Source of the DNA: Pseudo-nitzschia pungens
Taxonomy: Eukaryota > Bacillariophyta > Bacillariophyceae > Bacillariales > Bacillariaceae
Assembly (NCBI GenBank): GCA_037355855.1
Contig: CM074763.1
Location: forward strand, 4,588,001 to 4,652,000
DNA: 64,000 nt
Reading direction: 5' to 3'
Part shown: positions 33,481 to 44,137 of the stretch, one piece after another
Layout of the letters: every line of letters begins with the position of its first letter
Numbering within the stretch: the first letter of the stretch is position 1
The notes under the pieces: generated by a model
Seen by the model: the letters and a program-made list of their open reading frames with translations, nothing else
Database searches by the model: none
Told to the model about the DNA's origin: nothing
Position numbers and translations under genes: made by a program

Positions 33481-33582
33481 GACCATGGTCCTGTCCAGGA
33501 CCTTAGGTGTCTCTGTTGTTGCTGCTGCTCCATCTGATGGTGCTAGCTGCAACTGGGATTGACGTTCCTCCGTTTTATCCCG
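33481..33582. repeat. module M2, copy 3
   Basis: Perfect stem GGTCCT-GTCC-AGGACC, where copy 1 has GGACCT/AGGTCC, a paired A-T to T-A difference. The rest closely matches copy 1. Confidence 0.6.
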
Positions 33583-33655
33583 GCTTTGTAATCGCCGTCA
33601 CACTGGATTGGGCGTTCCTTTTTGCCGTTGTTCCTGAAACGGTCTTGCGTCGACG

Positions 33656-33745
33656 ACCCTGGTCCTGTTCAGGTCCTTAGGTGTCTCAGTTGCTGCAGCT
33701 GCTCCCTGTATTGGCGCTAACTGTTGCTGGGATTGGTATTCCTTA
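33656..33745. repeat. module M2, copy 4 (diverged)
   Basis: GGTCCT-GTTC-AGGTCC followed by a diverged CTGCAGCTGCTCCCTG segment. It resembles the element B copy near 59,060 more than copies 1-3. Confidence 0.5.
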
Positions 33746-33889
33746 GTGCTGCAGACACCGGATGTCCTTCTCCCTGTTTTTGCTTCCCTGCGCCTCCATT
33801 TTTTGGCAGTCTTTCGATCTCGTCGGCGCCTTGGCCGATCGATCTCTTTCTGCTTATGGTCATCAGCGCTCAGCTTGATTTTAAAATCA

Positions 33890-34079
33890 TGCCATACCCC
33901 GGGTCTACTAATGAATAAAGTAGTGATATGCAAATTGTGAGCTCTATTGATTAGTCTATTTGCTACAGATCCAGCAACCCTCCTGAATCGGCGATTCTAT
34001 CGGATCGCTAATCTTTTCTTTTATCCCTATCCTTAATCCAGTCCCGAGTGGGCTCGTGACTGTATTCCGGTGCACGGCA
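33890..34079 (-). repeat. LTR of element A (5' LTR, copy 1)
   Basis: 190 bp, partner of 28,744-28,933. It is followed by CTCTC, the target-site duplication. Confidence 0.9.
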
Positions 34080-34084
34080 CTCTC

Positions 34085-35905
34085 CCATGGCTTTCCAGCT
34101 GACCTCCTCCAATCACTTGAGGGATCATCTTGACTGGCCGAGATGTCCTCCATCTTGGCCTCCAGCAGCAAAGCGCTTATGGACTAAGGCTCTTCAGACA
34201 TGTTTTCTTCCCCCCTGTCCACCCCCTGCAGCCAGGGCACTGGCTCCTTCTTTCCATCTTGGGCATTGGCTCTCTGCCCAGACAGCTTCTCTCTGGCCTT
34301 GGTTTTTGTCTCCATCCACCAACAGAATATTCTTCAAAACTTCTACTGGCTGGATTGTGAGCACCTCCCAGGGCAGGGGTAGATACAGGGTCACTTCTGA
34401 ACTCATTTCTGACAAACCAGCCTGTGCTGATGTGCTTGTCTGCCCTGTTATTTGTGGACAAGTTGTACGCGTTGTTGGGTCCTCTGCTTTTGTTTCTGAA
34501 CCTCCTGACATGGATCCTCTGGAGTACAATCCATTTGATTCTCTTCCAGACTCCCCAGTAGATGCCTTTGATGCACTCTGTGCGTCTCCAAGGGTACTTC
34601 TCCACAAATATTCCCTACCACAGGCTGGCTGTCAGCACCATGTTGATGCTATCCAGAGTGGTACTGCCAGTGCTGTATGTGATGGTTCATTTGATCCGGA
34701 CCTTCTCAGAGGAACTTCTGCTTTCATTTTGTCACCCAATACCTCCACCAAGACTGCTTCATTGTTCCTCACTGGCTGTAATTTTGTCAGTGGATCCCCT
34801 GAGGATCAGTCATCCTACAGGAGTGAACTGGCGGGTATCATTGGAGTTCTCACCTGTTGCACTGCTCTGGTGAATCTTTTTGATATTGCTTCTGGCTCTA
34901 TCACTATTGCTCTGGATGGTGACACAGCTCTCAAACAGGCTCAGGGATCTTGGCCTTTGGTTATTTCCCAGAAGTCTTTTGATTATGTTTATGTCATCAG
35001 AAACATGATTTCTGCCCTGCCAATCTCTGTGCACTTTCAGTGGGTTCAGGGACATCAAGCTGGAATCTTTCTTGATTGGTGGGCCCTTCGCAATCATCAG
35101 GTTGACAGCATGGCAAAGGCCTTTCTCTCTGTTCATAGAGCTTCTGCCCATCACTATCCCAGACTTGTGTTTGAGGCTTGGGCATTTTCTCTCAATGGAT
35201 GCAAGTGTTCAAGGTTTGATCAGATTGCTCTGCATGTTGCCATTTCTGGTCCTCCTCTTCTTAAATACTGGCAGACCCACCATGATATTCCCATTCCACA
35301 ACCTGTTTTGAGTTCCATCCATTGGTGTGCCCATCTGTCTGCCTTCAAGCGATTACCTCCTGGCATGCAAAGGTGGTTTGTCAAGTTTGCTTCTGGATGC
35401 ATTGGTGTTGGCAACCAACTCCTTCACTACCAGTATCAGGATCACTCCAGGTGCCCATTGTGTGATGCAGACAACGAGAAGGTTTCTCATGTGCTCTCCT
35501 GCAAGGACACTGGGGCTGTCACGCATAGTGTGTCAGCTTTCAAGGGACCACTGCAGAAGAGGCTTGAAGTTGAACAAACTGATCCATCATTGGTTGTTGC
35601 CATTGTGGATCTTCTCACCAGAGTTCGGAAGGGCCAGAGAATTTATCCATCATCTTACTCATTTGCAATAGCTTCTGCTGTCAGAGCACAGAGGACTATT
35701 GGTTGGCACAACTGGCTTCTTGGTAGGTGGTCTCCTCGCTGGTACCAAATTCAGGCTGACTACTACTCCCACATTGGAAGCAAGCGCTCTCCCAAACGTT
35801 GGGCTACAGCTATCATCCATCAGTTCTTTCTTACCTCCTGGGATCTTTGGACTTATAGGAATGAACGACTCCATGGTCCTGGGGGTACCCTGGATGCTGA
35901 ACAAC
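34085..35905 (+). pseudogene. LINE ORF2 C-terminal part, copy 1 (truncated)
   Basis: It resumes ORF2 after element A. RNase H residues are visible: D in VCDGSFDPDLL, E in SYRSELAGI, D in IALDGDTALK and D in HQVDSMAKAF. Then comes a zinc finger CPLCDADNEKVSHVLSC and the tail SWDLWTYRNERLHGPGG. It is cut at the tandem-duplication junction after TLDAEQ and stops at 35,931 in foreign frame. The complete version is at 44,138-46,206. Confidence 0.85.
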
Positions 35906-38798
35906 CGAAACACTACCAGAACACCAATTGATGCCATTTGGGTCTCTGAGAATGTTGATGTTCTCAGGGCTGGGTATTGTCCCTTTGGAGGTGCCCATGG
36001 TATGGAATCTGACCATCGCATGCTCTGGATTGAGGTTTGTAATTGCAGCCTCATGGGCAAATATTTGCCACCTCCTGTGAGATTCTCTCTTTCCAAACTC
36101 CAGTCCTCCCATCCTCATCTGCGACAACGGTATTTCAAGCGAGTGAGGCACTGCTTTCTCAAGGCTGGAGTGTTTTCTCTCCAAGCTAAGCTGGAGCACC
36201 TACTGGCTCAGTTTCAGTCTGGGGATATTTCTGTGCGAACTGATCTCATCACCACATATGAAGTACTCCATGCCACCTCTACCTCTCTCAGGCTCTCTGT
36301 TGAACAAAACCTCTGCCACACTAGAGCTGGTTTGGTTCCATGGTCACCTAAGCTGCAAGTCTATCGTGATACCATTGACTTTTGGCGGCGTGTTGTTAAG
36401 TTGAGACAGGGTGTGTCCACCAGTCATACTGTTTTGAAAAGGTTGGCCTGCAAGCTTTCTCTCTACAAAGGAGAACACAGTGACCTTTCCAGTGCTCTCC
36501 TCCATCTGAAACAAGCTTACAAGCAATACCGGGCAGTGAAGAAATTGGCCCCCTCATGGAGAGACTCCTTCAATCAAGGCCTGGTGGATGCACTTCTTGC
36601 TGAAGGCAAGCCTCACAACCAGCATGCTTCTCAGATTCGTGCCAGGATGCGTAGGGAACGTCTTCAACGAGAGCTTGGTCTCGCTGCTCGGTCTATTCGG
36701 GGACGTGTCAACAAGTCAGCAGTCTTGCGCGCTATTGCAGTTGGCCATGATGGTGTTGAACAGGTCTTGGAGTCCCAGTCTACTATGGTACCAGCTATGG
36801 CTGCATCCAATGTCCGGCGTCAACAGCAGTGTCTTGGCACTCCTTCCATGACTCCCTCCTTCATTCAAGACTTTGGCTACCTAGGCACTGCCCATGCTGC
36901 TTCCCAAGTCCTTGATGGCACATACATCCCTCCTCCTGCCACTGACAAATACCTTTCTGAATTTCTTGCCTGTCTCAAAGTCCCTGACTCTATACTGAGT
37001 TTGCCCCCCTTTGACTATTCAGTGTGTCCAGCTGACAATGCTGCTGCCTGGAAACGTCAGAGGGAACGCACAGCAAGTGAACCTTCTTGTTTGAGTTTTG
37101 CCCACCACAAGGCTTTTGCCCTTGATCCCCAGTTGAACAAGTTTGACACTCTCCTGAGATCCGTCCCATTGATTGTTGGCTTCTCTCCTTCTGCTTGGCA
37201 GGTCATCACTGATGTTGAGATCTTCAAGAAACCTGGTGAATATAGAGTGGATAAGATGAGGCTTATTCAGCTGATGTCTCCTGAGTTCCAAATCAACAAC
37301 AAGATGATTGGCAGACGCATTCTTGCCCATGCTGAACGTGCCAATGCCGTGGCTGTTGATCAACATGGAAGCAGGAAACACCACAAGGCCATCAACACCT
37401 GCCTGAACAAGAAGCTCATCTGTGATGTGTTGAGGCAGAAGCGCAGATCTGGTGCTGTTGCTATGAATGATGCTAAGGGCTGCTATGATAGGATCTCTCA
37501 TCCCATTGCAGGTCTCACTCTCCAAAGCTTTGGGGTTCCTGCACATGTGTGTGAGGTTCTTTTGTCTACTTTGCAACTTGCCAAGCACCACATCAAAACT
37601 GGTTTTGGTCGGTCAGGTCCTGTGTATGGTGCTGAACCTGTTCCTCTCAGTGGTTGTGGCCAAGGCAATGGTATTGGTCCAACTCTTTGGGCTTTGGTGT
37701 CAACAATTGTCTTCCGAATGATGCAACAGGCTGGGCATGGTGTCCATCTTATCACTTCATTGTCACTGCAACTTGTTTCTCTTGTGGGTTTTGCCTTTGT
37801 GGATGACACAGATTTGTTTTGTGCTGGCTCTGATTCCTCCACATCTGGTGAGGAATTAGCTGTTGACTTTCAGGCAGCTCTTGACCGGTGGGCTGGTGGG
37901 ATTATTGCCACTGGTGGTGCTATTGAACCTGCCAAATCCTTCTGTTATTTGATTGATTTCAAATGGAATGGATCCGGTTGGGATTATCGCTCCATTGCTG
38001 ACATGCCTGGTGACTTCTCAGTTGCTGACAAGAATGGCAATCGCGCTACCCTGGATCGTTTTGAAGTTGATCATGCTGACAAGACCCTTGGGGTTTTTAT
38101 CTCCATGGATGGCAATGAGGAAGCACAGATTGCTCACTTGAAGTCACAGTCTCAGTCTTTTGGCTCTCAACTCAGGGCTTCCAAGTGTGAGAAGCGCGCA
38201 TCCCTCTACACCTTCAAGTATTCTTTCATGAAGTCTGTTGAATACCCCATGCCTGTCACGCAACTTGATGAGGCCACTTGGACTAAGATAATTCACCCAG
38301 CTCTTGTTCCTGTGCTGAATAAAGCAGGGATGTCACGGACATTTCCCAGACATGTGTTCTATGGTCCTTCCCTCTATCAAGGCTTTGGATTCATCCATCC
38401 ATACCTCCTCCAAGAGTTCAGTCATATTGCCACCCTCTTTCAGGAATCTGTCAGGTCCTCACAAACTGGTAGGATTCTCAGGCTAACTGCTGAGTCTCTA
38501 CGGCTCGAACTTGGCATTCCTCTCCATCTTGGTGTCACCCCATATCATCCTTTTGCTTCCTACGTCACTCCTTGCTGGTACAAACATGTGTGGAAGTTTT
38601 TCTCTGTTCACCCTGTGAGCTTGTTTGAAGACTTCCCAGATCTTCCTCTGTTACGTTCCAATGACTGTTATCTCATGCAAGCCTTTGTCAACTCTGGCTT
38701 CCGAGGTGCTGACTTGTCCCTCTTGAATCACATGCGCATGTCCCTCAAGGCTATTTCCCTTGCTGACATTTGTACTCCAGATGGAAAAAGACTCTCTC
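35906..38798 (+). pseudogene. LINE ORF2 endonuclease end plus RT, copy 2
   Basis: A copy of 25,851-28,743. It begins in the last part of the endonuclease (IDAIWVSENV), holds the whole RT including GFAFVDDTDLF and is cut by element A' at 38,799. An ATG at 35,699 in another frame of the preceding RNase H region happens to be open into it, giving a 1,042-codon chimeric frame that is a by-product of the duplication. Confidence 0.85.
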
Positions 38799-38988
38799 TG
38801 CCATACCCCGGGTCTACTAATGAATAAAGTAGTGATATGCAAATTGTGAGCTCTATTGATTAGTCTATTTGCTACAGATCCAGCAACCCTCCTGAATCGG
38901 CGATTCTATCGGATCGCTAATCTTTTCTTTTATTCCTATCCTTAATCCAGTCCCGAGTGGGCTCGTGACTGTATTCCGGTGCACGGCA
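38799..38988 (-). repeat. LTR of element A' (3' LTR)
   Basis: 190 bp, copy of 28,744-28,933. Confidence 0.9.
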
Positions 38989-39012
38989 TGCTCCCCCATG
39001 GTACTGTTACTT

Positions 39013-41124
39013 CTACAACTTAGTGCTATCCCTGCAATAATAGGGGTGCACTCTCCTGATGTTAACCCGTTCGGTTACAAATGGAGCAGTTTCGATAGTC
39101 ACAGTTCCATTATCATGGGCCTTGAGCACCTTGTAAGGTCCTTGCCGTGGGAAGGATAGTTTTGGAATAATGCCCTTCCTTTCCAGGGTGACATAGTCTC
39201 CTTCTTTATAGACATGGGGGATCCTCTTCTGATTCTCCCTGGTGTTGCTCTTGTGGATGCTTTTCTGCTTCCTTGCTTGGATTGCTTCCCAATCCACTGG
39301 GAAGTTCACCGGCATGAACATGTCTTTGCCAAACACCAACTGTGCCGGGGAGTGCCCCAGGGTGGTATGGATGGCGCTTCTGATAGCATATGCCGCCTTG
39401 GTGGTGGATTCCTCAAAAGGGTCCTTCTCGTGGAGGTCCCTATTTTCCAGGTTGAAGACTGAGCGTATGCTTTGTTCCATTCTCTTTTCTCCCGGGTGTA
39501 CCAACATGGTGTGGTACCACTCCATCACTCTTTGTTTGAGCTTGTCGGGACTCAGGATTTTGCCTTCTTTGTGGATGAGACTGAAACCTTCCACATTTTT
39601 TGTGGTTAGGCCTTTGTCTTTTTCCAGATCATTCATGATTTTTGTGTTCTTCTGCTGGTAGAACTGAATCATGTCCGGAGCAAGTGGGAATGCACTATTG
39701 CCCTGGAACTCTTCCGGTGCTTCTCCAAGTGGGAATAGGAGTTGCCGGAGGTGCGCTTCCTCATCCGCGTAGGTGAGGGGCTTATTTGGTGGTAGCCATT
39801 CCACTGTGTCCGCTGGATCATCCGTAATGTCCAGGCGAGACAGCGCGTCTGCTGCATCATTTTCTTTGCCAGCAACATGCTTGACTATTGGGTGGAACTC
39901 CTCCATAAGGAGTCTCCACCGGACCATTCTTTGGGTCGGCATCTGTTGGTACAGTAGGTTCAGGTGATCCGTGTGAATGGTTACATCCTGGCCTCGCAGG
40001 ATTCCTCCAAATGCTTTTAAGCCTTCTACTATGCCCAGGAGTTCCTTTTCTCCCACGGTGTAGTTGAGTTGCGCTGAGTTCAGCTTCCGGGTGTAGAATC
40101 CAAGTGGTTTTCCATCTTGGCATACAGTTGCTCCCAGTTGCCGGTCACTGGCGTCTGAGTAGAGATGAAATGGTTTCGTAAAATCCGGGAATGCGAGTTT
40201 CGCTTCATCTGCGAGCATCCTCTTCGCCTCCATGAAAGCTTTCTGCTCTGCTGGGCCCCAGTACCAGTTCAGTTTCCCCTTCTTGCCCGCAAGCTTGTTG
40301 AGGGGGGCAAGGATGTGGGAGCGGCGCTTCCACATATCCCTGTAAAAATTGACCATCCCAAGGAACATCTTGGGTTGCTTGGTGTTCTTGGGGGGTTCCA
40401 GGCGCTTCATCGCCTCCAGCTTCTTTGGCTGGGGTTGAATGCCCTCTGTTGTTGGTAGAAAACCCAAATACTCCACTTCTTTTTGCATGAAGAAGGATTT
40501 TCTAAGGTTGGCTCGAAAGCCGGCGTCATCCAGTCTCTGTAGGACTGTATCGATTTTGTCGAGGTGATCCTGCTCAGATTCCCCCTCTCGTTGGATGATT
40601 ATGATGCCGTCGATGTAGACGAGGACATAGTCCAGGTCGCCGAGTAGGTTCATCATGACGGACTGGAAGATATCCGGTGCGCATGCAATCCCCATAGCCA
40701 ATCGCTTGTAGGCATACTTGCCCCATGGCAAGATGGTAGAGCAGATTTTCTGGCTCTCCTTGCAGATGGGAATGGTGTAGTACCCTTGGGATAAGTCCAG
40801 TGCCGTAGCAGACTTAAATTCCTGTAGTCTTTGGATGGTTTCCCCAATGCGTGGTAGGGGGAACGGCTTTCGTTGACTGGCTGCATTCATCTTCCGAAAG
40901 TCCGTAAGGACTCGTATGTCCCCTGTCTTTCTGGGTTGACAGAACGTCGGTGATGCCCATGGTGAGTCATCATCATGTGGAAGTTTCTCCAGGACTCCAA
41001 TGTCACAGAGCCTGTTGATTTCCTTCCGGAGTGCTTGTTCAAAGGCATGGGGTACTGAATAGTACCTCTGCCTGACCGGTTGAACCCCTGGTTGGAGTTC
41101 AATAGATACCGGTTTAACGTCCAT
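39013..41124 (-). pseudogene. element A' pol (copy 2)
   Basis: The 703-codon frame is identical at protein level to 28,958-31,069, including the VYIDGIIII active-site change and the missing integrase core. The Asp-to-Gly change therefore predates the duplication. M1 follows at 41,226-41,380. Confidence 0.88.
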
Positions 41125-41225
41125 TTGGATCGGTCCTTTGGTTGATTGTTTGCGATCGTTCCTTTGAATCGTATCGCCTGGAACAACACGTACGTCGATT
41201 GTTTATGTGTTTTGATTTTGGGTGT

Positions 41226-41380
41226 ATTTGCAGCAGTCGACTGGAGGTTCATATTTTGTAACTCCAGAGCACCTCTGTGGGTGTTGTTTCTCAATTTTGC
41301 GGGATTGCTCTGGTTTATTTAGAGCTCCCGGTGGACTGTTGTCCAGAACAAGGTTGGCCTTGTTGTTGCTGCTTTACCCT
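41226..41380. repeat. shared module M1, element A' copy
   Basis: Copy of 31,171-31,325 produced by the tandem duplication. Confidence 0.7.
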
Positions 41381-41977
41381 ATCGATGATCGATCGATTAT
41401 TTTGGTTTGCTACAGCAACTATGCCGTCGCACGGATCATTAATCGGAGTTAATAGACGCCATCACACTGGGATCGATTGTTGCCGTCGTTCGTCGAACGG
41501 TCTTTTAGAACAATCTTTTTCCACGTAGTGTTCTTGTCGCCCAATTGTTTTGTTCTTCGAACGGCTTTCTGACGTTTGTTATTTTGTCGACCATGGACCT
41601 ATCGAGGTCCTTAGGTCTCGCTGTTGTTGCTGCTGCTCCATCTGATGGTGCTAGCTGCAACTGGGATTAACGTTCCTCCGTTTTATCCCATTTTTGTCGC
41701 CGTCCCATTGTAATCGGAGTTAGTAGCCGCCGTCACCCTGGATCGGTCGTCTTCCCGACGTTCATTAGTTGGTCACCGTGGTCCTATTGAGGTCCTCGGG
41801 TGTCTCCGTTGTTGCTGTTGCTCCATCTAATGGTGCTAACTGCAACTGGGATTGACGTTGCTCCGTTTTATCCCGTCTTTGTCGCCGTAGCGTCTTTGTA
41901 ATCGCCGTCAACGCCTCCACACAGACATCCGCAAATCGGTTGATTACGCGTGGTCCGGTGTGGATGGCGTCGGCCAT

Positions 41978-42611
41978 TCAGTTATGGGATCCTTTCTTTT
42001 TGAAGGTTTTCCTGTACTTCCTCCTGTACTCTTTGGGGTCTCTTTCGGAGATGTCAACCTCATCGTCAGAGACTTCGTGGTCAGCTTGGGCCGTGGCCAG
42101 CACATAGGAGTACTCATGGTTGGAGAGGTTCCTTCCCCAGTGGGGTTTGGAGTGTTGCTCGTTGTCTGAGTCTTCTTTTGTCACAAAATGCTCCTTGAGC
42201 AGATTGATGGTTTCCCGGTCGAATTTCCCCTTCTTGGGTGGTCCTCCGGTTAGTTTCCGGCATTTGCCGGCGTGGGTCTTGCCACAGATTTTGCATAGTT
42301 GTTTGTTGTTGTCCATTGGGCGCTTCTTTTTGTTGGGAGACTTTCCATTTCCTCCCCCAGAAGTGACCTTGGAGTGTTTCTTGGTTCCACCATTTTGTTT
42401 CTAGGTTCGGCCATTCGGTTGGCCCAGGCTCAGATGCCATGTTTCATGTCTACGCGCATCCCCCGCATGAAACGGCGGAGGAGGATGTAGGAGCGTTTGC
42501 CATTCATGTCATTCCCAAAGACTTTCAGTTTGAGGGCGTGCATGCATTCCTCGATGACATCCTTCTTGTACTCCTCTGATTGGTAGTACTTTGTGAGGGC
42601 ATCGGGTACCT

Positions 42612-42650
<39 letters not shown>

Positions 42651-43031
42651 GATTGGAGTGCCGAGGTCCTCGGGCTCTGTTTCCTCGTCCGATTTTGCCG
42701 TGGCAGTCGGTTTGTCGGTCTTTTGGGTGGATTTCCCTTCTGCCGGCTCCTTGGGAGTTCCAGAGGGAGCTTCTGTTGTTGGGTCGGTTGTTTCGACCTT
42801 TTGGATCCGCTTCTGGACCAGTTTGTTGTTGCCAGCAATTTTCTGGTCAAAGTCTCTTTTCCAGATGATAAAGAGTTCCGGTCTTTCTGTGCCGGTAAGT
42901 GCTTTCAGGTAGTCATTGAACGCGACCCCTCCCTTCTCACTTTCAATGTTCATTTTCACGGTGGTGGCATCTTCCGGCCAGTCCTCTCGTGTAAAGTTAA
43001 AGGGTTTCTGTTTGGTTCCTTTAGACGCCAT
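41978..43031 (-). pseudogene. element A' gag (copy 2)
   Basis: Copy of the element A gag. Its homopolymer is T36 (42,614-42,649), two shorter than copy 1, so the frame is lost in the other direction. The zinc knuckle CKICGKTHAGKC remains in the downstream frame. One base differs near 42,430 (CTCAGATG vs CTCGGATG at 32,375). Confidence 0.75.
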
Positions 43032-43942
43032 GGTGAGTTAATCATTCAGTTATTATGTTTTAGTTTAATCAGTTACAGTATTTCTGTAAGTTGTTATTTG
43101 GGTTGGAAATGAGCAAAAAGTGATCGCTCCAGTTTTTCCCCCTGAGGTTCACTTCCACGCGATACCCCGTGTTGTAACTGATTTTTCTCCCAGGCTTGTA
43201 CAGTGGTGGGAGTTGTTTCTCTCTTTAGCTCCCGGGAATCCTGTGGTTCTCCGGAGTTGTTTCTGTTTTTATTTCGTGGGATTCGATTCCCGTGGTTCTC
43301 CGGCGTTGCTTCCCTATTAAGCAATCACCGGGCCGGTCCCACTTCCTGTCTCCCGTGGGATTTAGTGGTGTTTAGGTATTTATTCTATACCTGTCCGGAT
43401 ATTTATATGTTCTGGTTTTGGTCGGCATACCCTTTTTGGTCTGTCCGTCCACTCAGTGTTGGTCCAATTAGTCCACTCACTGGATTATGTGTCTCTTTTT
43501 CGACACTCATTATTTTCGATTATTTCCATTGTCGACCATGGTCCTGTCCAGGACCTTAGGTGTCTCTGTTGTTGCTGCTGCTCCATCTGATGGTGCTAGC
43601 TGCAACTGGGATTGACGTTCCTCCGTTTTATCCCGGCTTTGTAATCGCCGTCACACTGGATTGGGCGTTCCTTTTTGCCGTTGTTCCTGAAACGGTCTTG
43701 CGTCGACGACCCTGGTCCTGTTCAGGTCCTTAGGTGTCTCAGTTGCTGCAGCTGCTCCCTGTATTGGCGCTAACTGTTGCTGGGATTGGTATTCCTTAGT
43801 GCTGCAGACACCGGATGTCCTTCTCCCTGTTTTTGCTTCCCTGCGCCTCCATTTTTTGGCAGTCTTTCGATCTCGTCGGCGCCTTGGCCGATCGATCTCT
43901 TTCTGCTTATGGTCATCAGCGCTCAGCTTGATTTTAAAATCA

Positions 43943-44132
43943 TGCCATACCCCGGGTCTACTAATGAATAAAGTAGTGATATGCAAATTGTGAGCTCTAT
44001 TGATTAGTCTATTTGCTACAGATCCAGCAACCCTCCTGAATCGGCGATTCTATCGGATCGCTAATCTTTTCTTTTATCCCTATCCTTAATCCAGTCCCGA
44101 GTGGGCTCGTGACTGTATTCCGGTGCACGGCA
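43943..44132 (-). repeat. LTR of element A' (5' LTR)
   Basis: 190 bp, copy of 33,890-34,079, followed by CTCTC. Confidence 0.9.
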
Positions 44133-44137
44133 CTCTC

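Larger units (their letters stand above)
32979..33889 (-). other. element A leader region
   Basis: About 0.9 kb between the 5' LTR and gag (minus-strand sense). It contains two M2 modules and two related stretches around TGTGGTTCTCCGGAGTTG and CGTGGTTCTCCGGCGTTG. At its LTR end is the 14-bp perfect palindrome TGATTTTAAAATCA, where a primer-binding site is expected. No TGG-type tRNA primer site is seen at the LTR edge. Confidence 0.6.
28744..34079 (-). mobile_element. element A: defective Ty3/Gypsy-type LTR retrotransposon, copy 1
   Basis: 5,336 bp, coding on the minus strand, with 190-bp TG...CA LTRs differing at one visible base. A purine-rich tract (minus strand CATGGGGGAGCA) abuts the 3' LTR, which confirms orientation. 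It has gag and RT/RNase H. Protease is absent, the integrase core is deleted, the RT active site is changed and gag has frame breaks. It is therefore non-autonomous. The LTRs are clearly related to those of element B. Confidence 0.9.
25851..35905. repeat. tandem duplication, unit 1 (10,055 bp)
   Basis: It spans from within the ORF2 endonuclease, through RT and element A, into the ORF2 C-terminal region. Unit 2 follows directly. The only differences I noticed are the poly-T length (38 vs 36) and one G/A change near 32,375/42,430. The junction shares ACAAC with both parent sites. Confidence 0.88.
38799..44132 (-). mobile_element. element A': second copy of the Ty3/Gypsy element
   Basis: It arose with the tandem duplication, not by separate insertion: its position in ORF2, the CTCTC flanks and all lesions are the same as in element A. 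Length is 5,334 bp. Confidence 0.9.

Noticed and set aside
35699..38827. A 1,042-codon frame with an apparently new N-terminus
   Set aside because: It is a chimera produced by the tandem-duplication junction at 35,905; the first part is the RNase H region read in the wrong frame.
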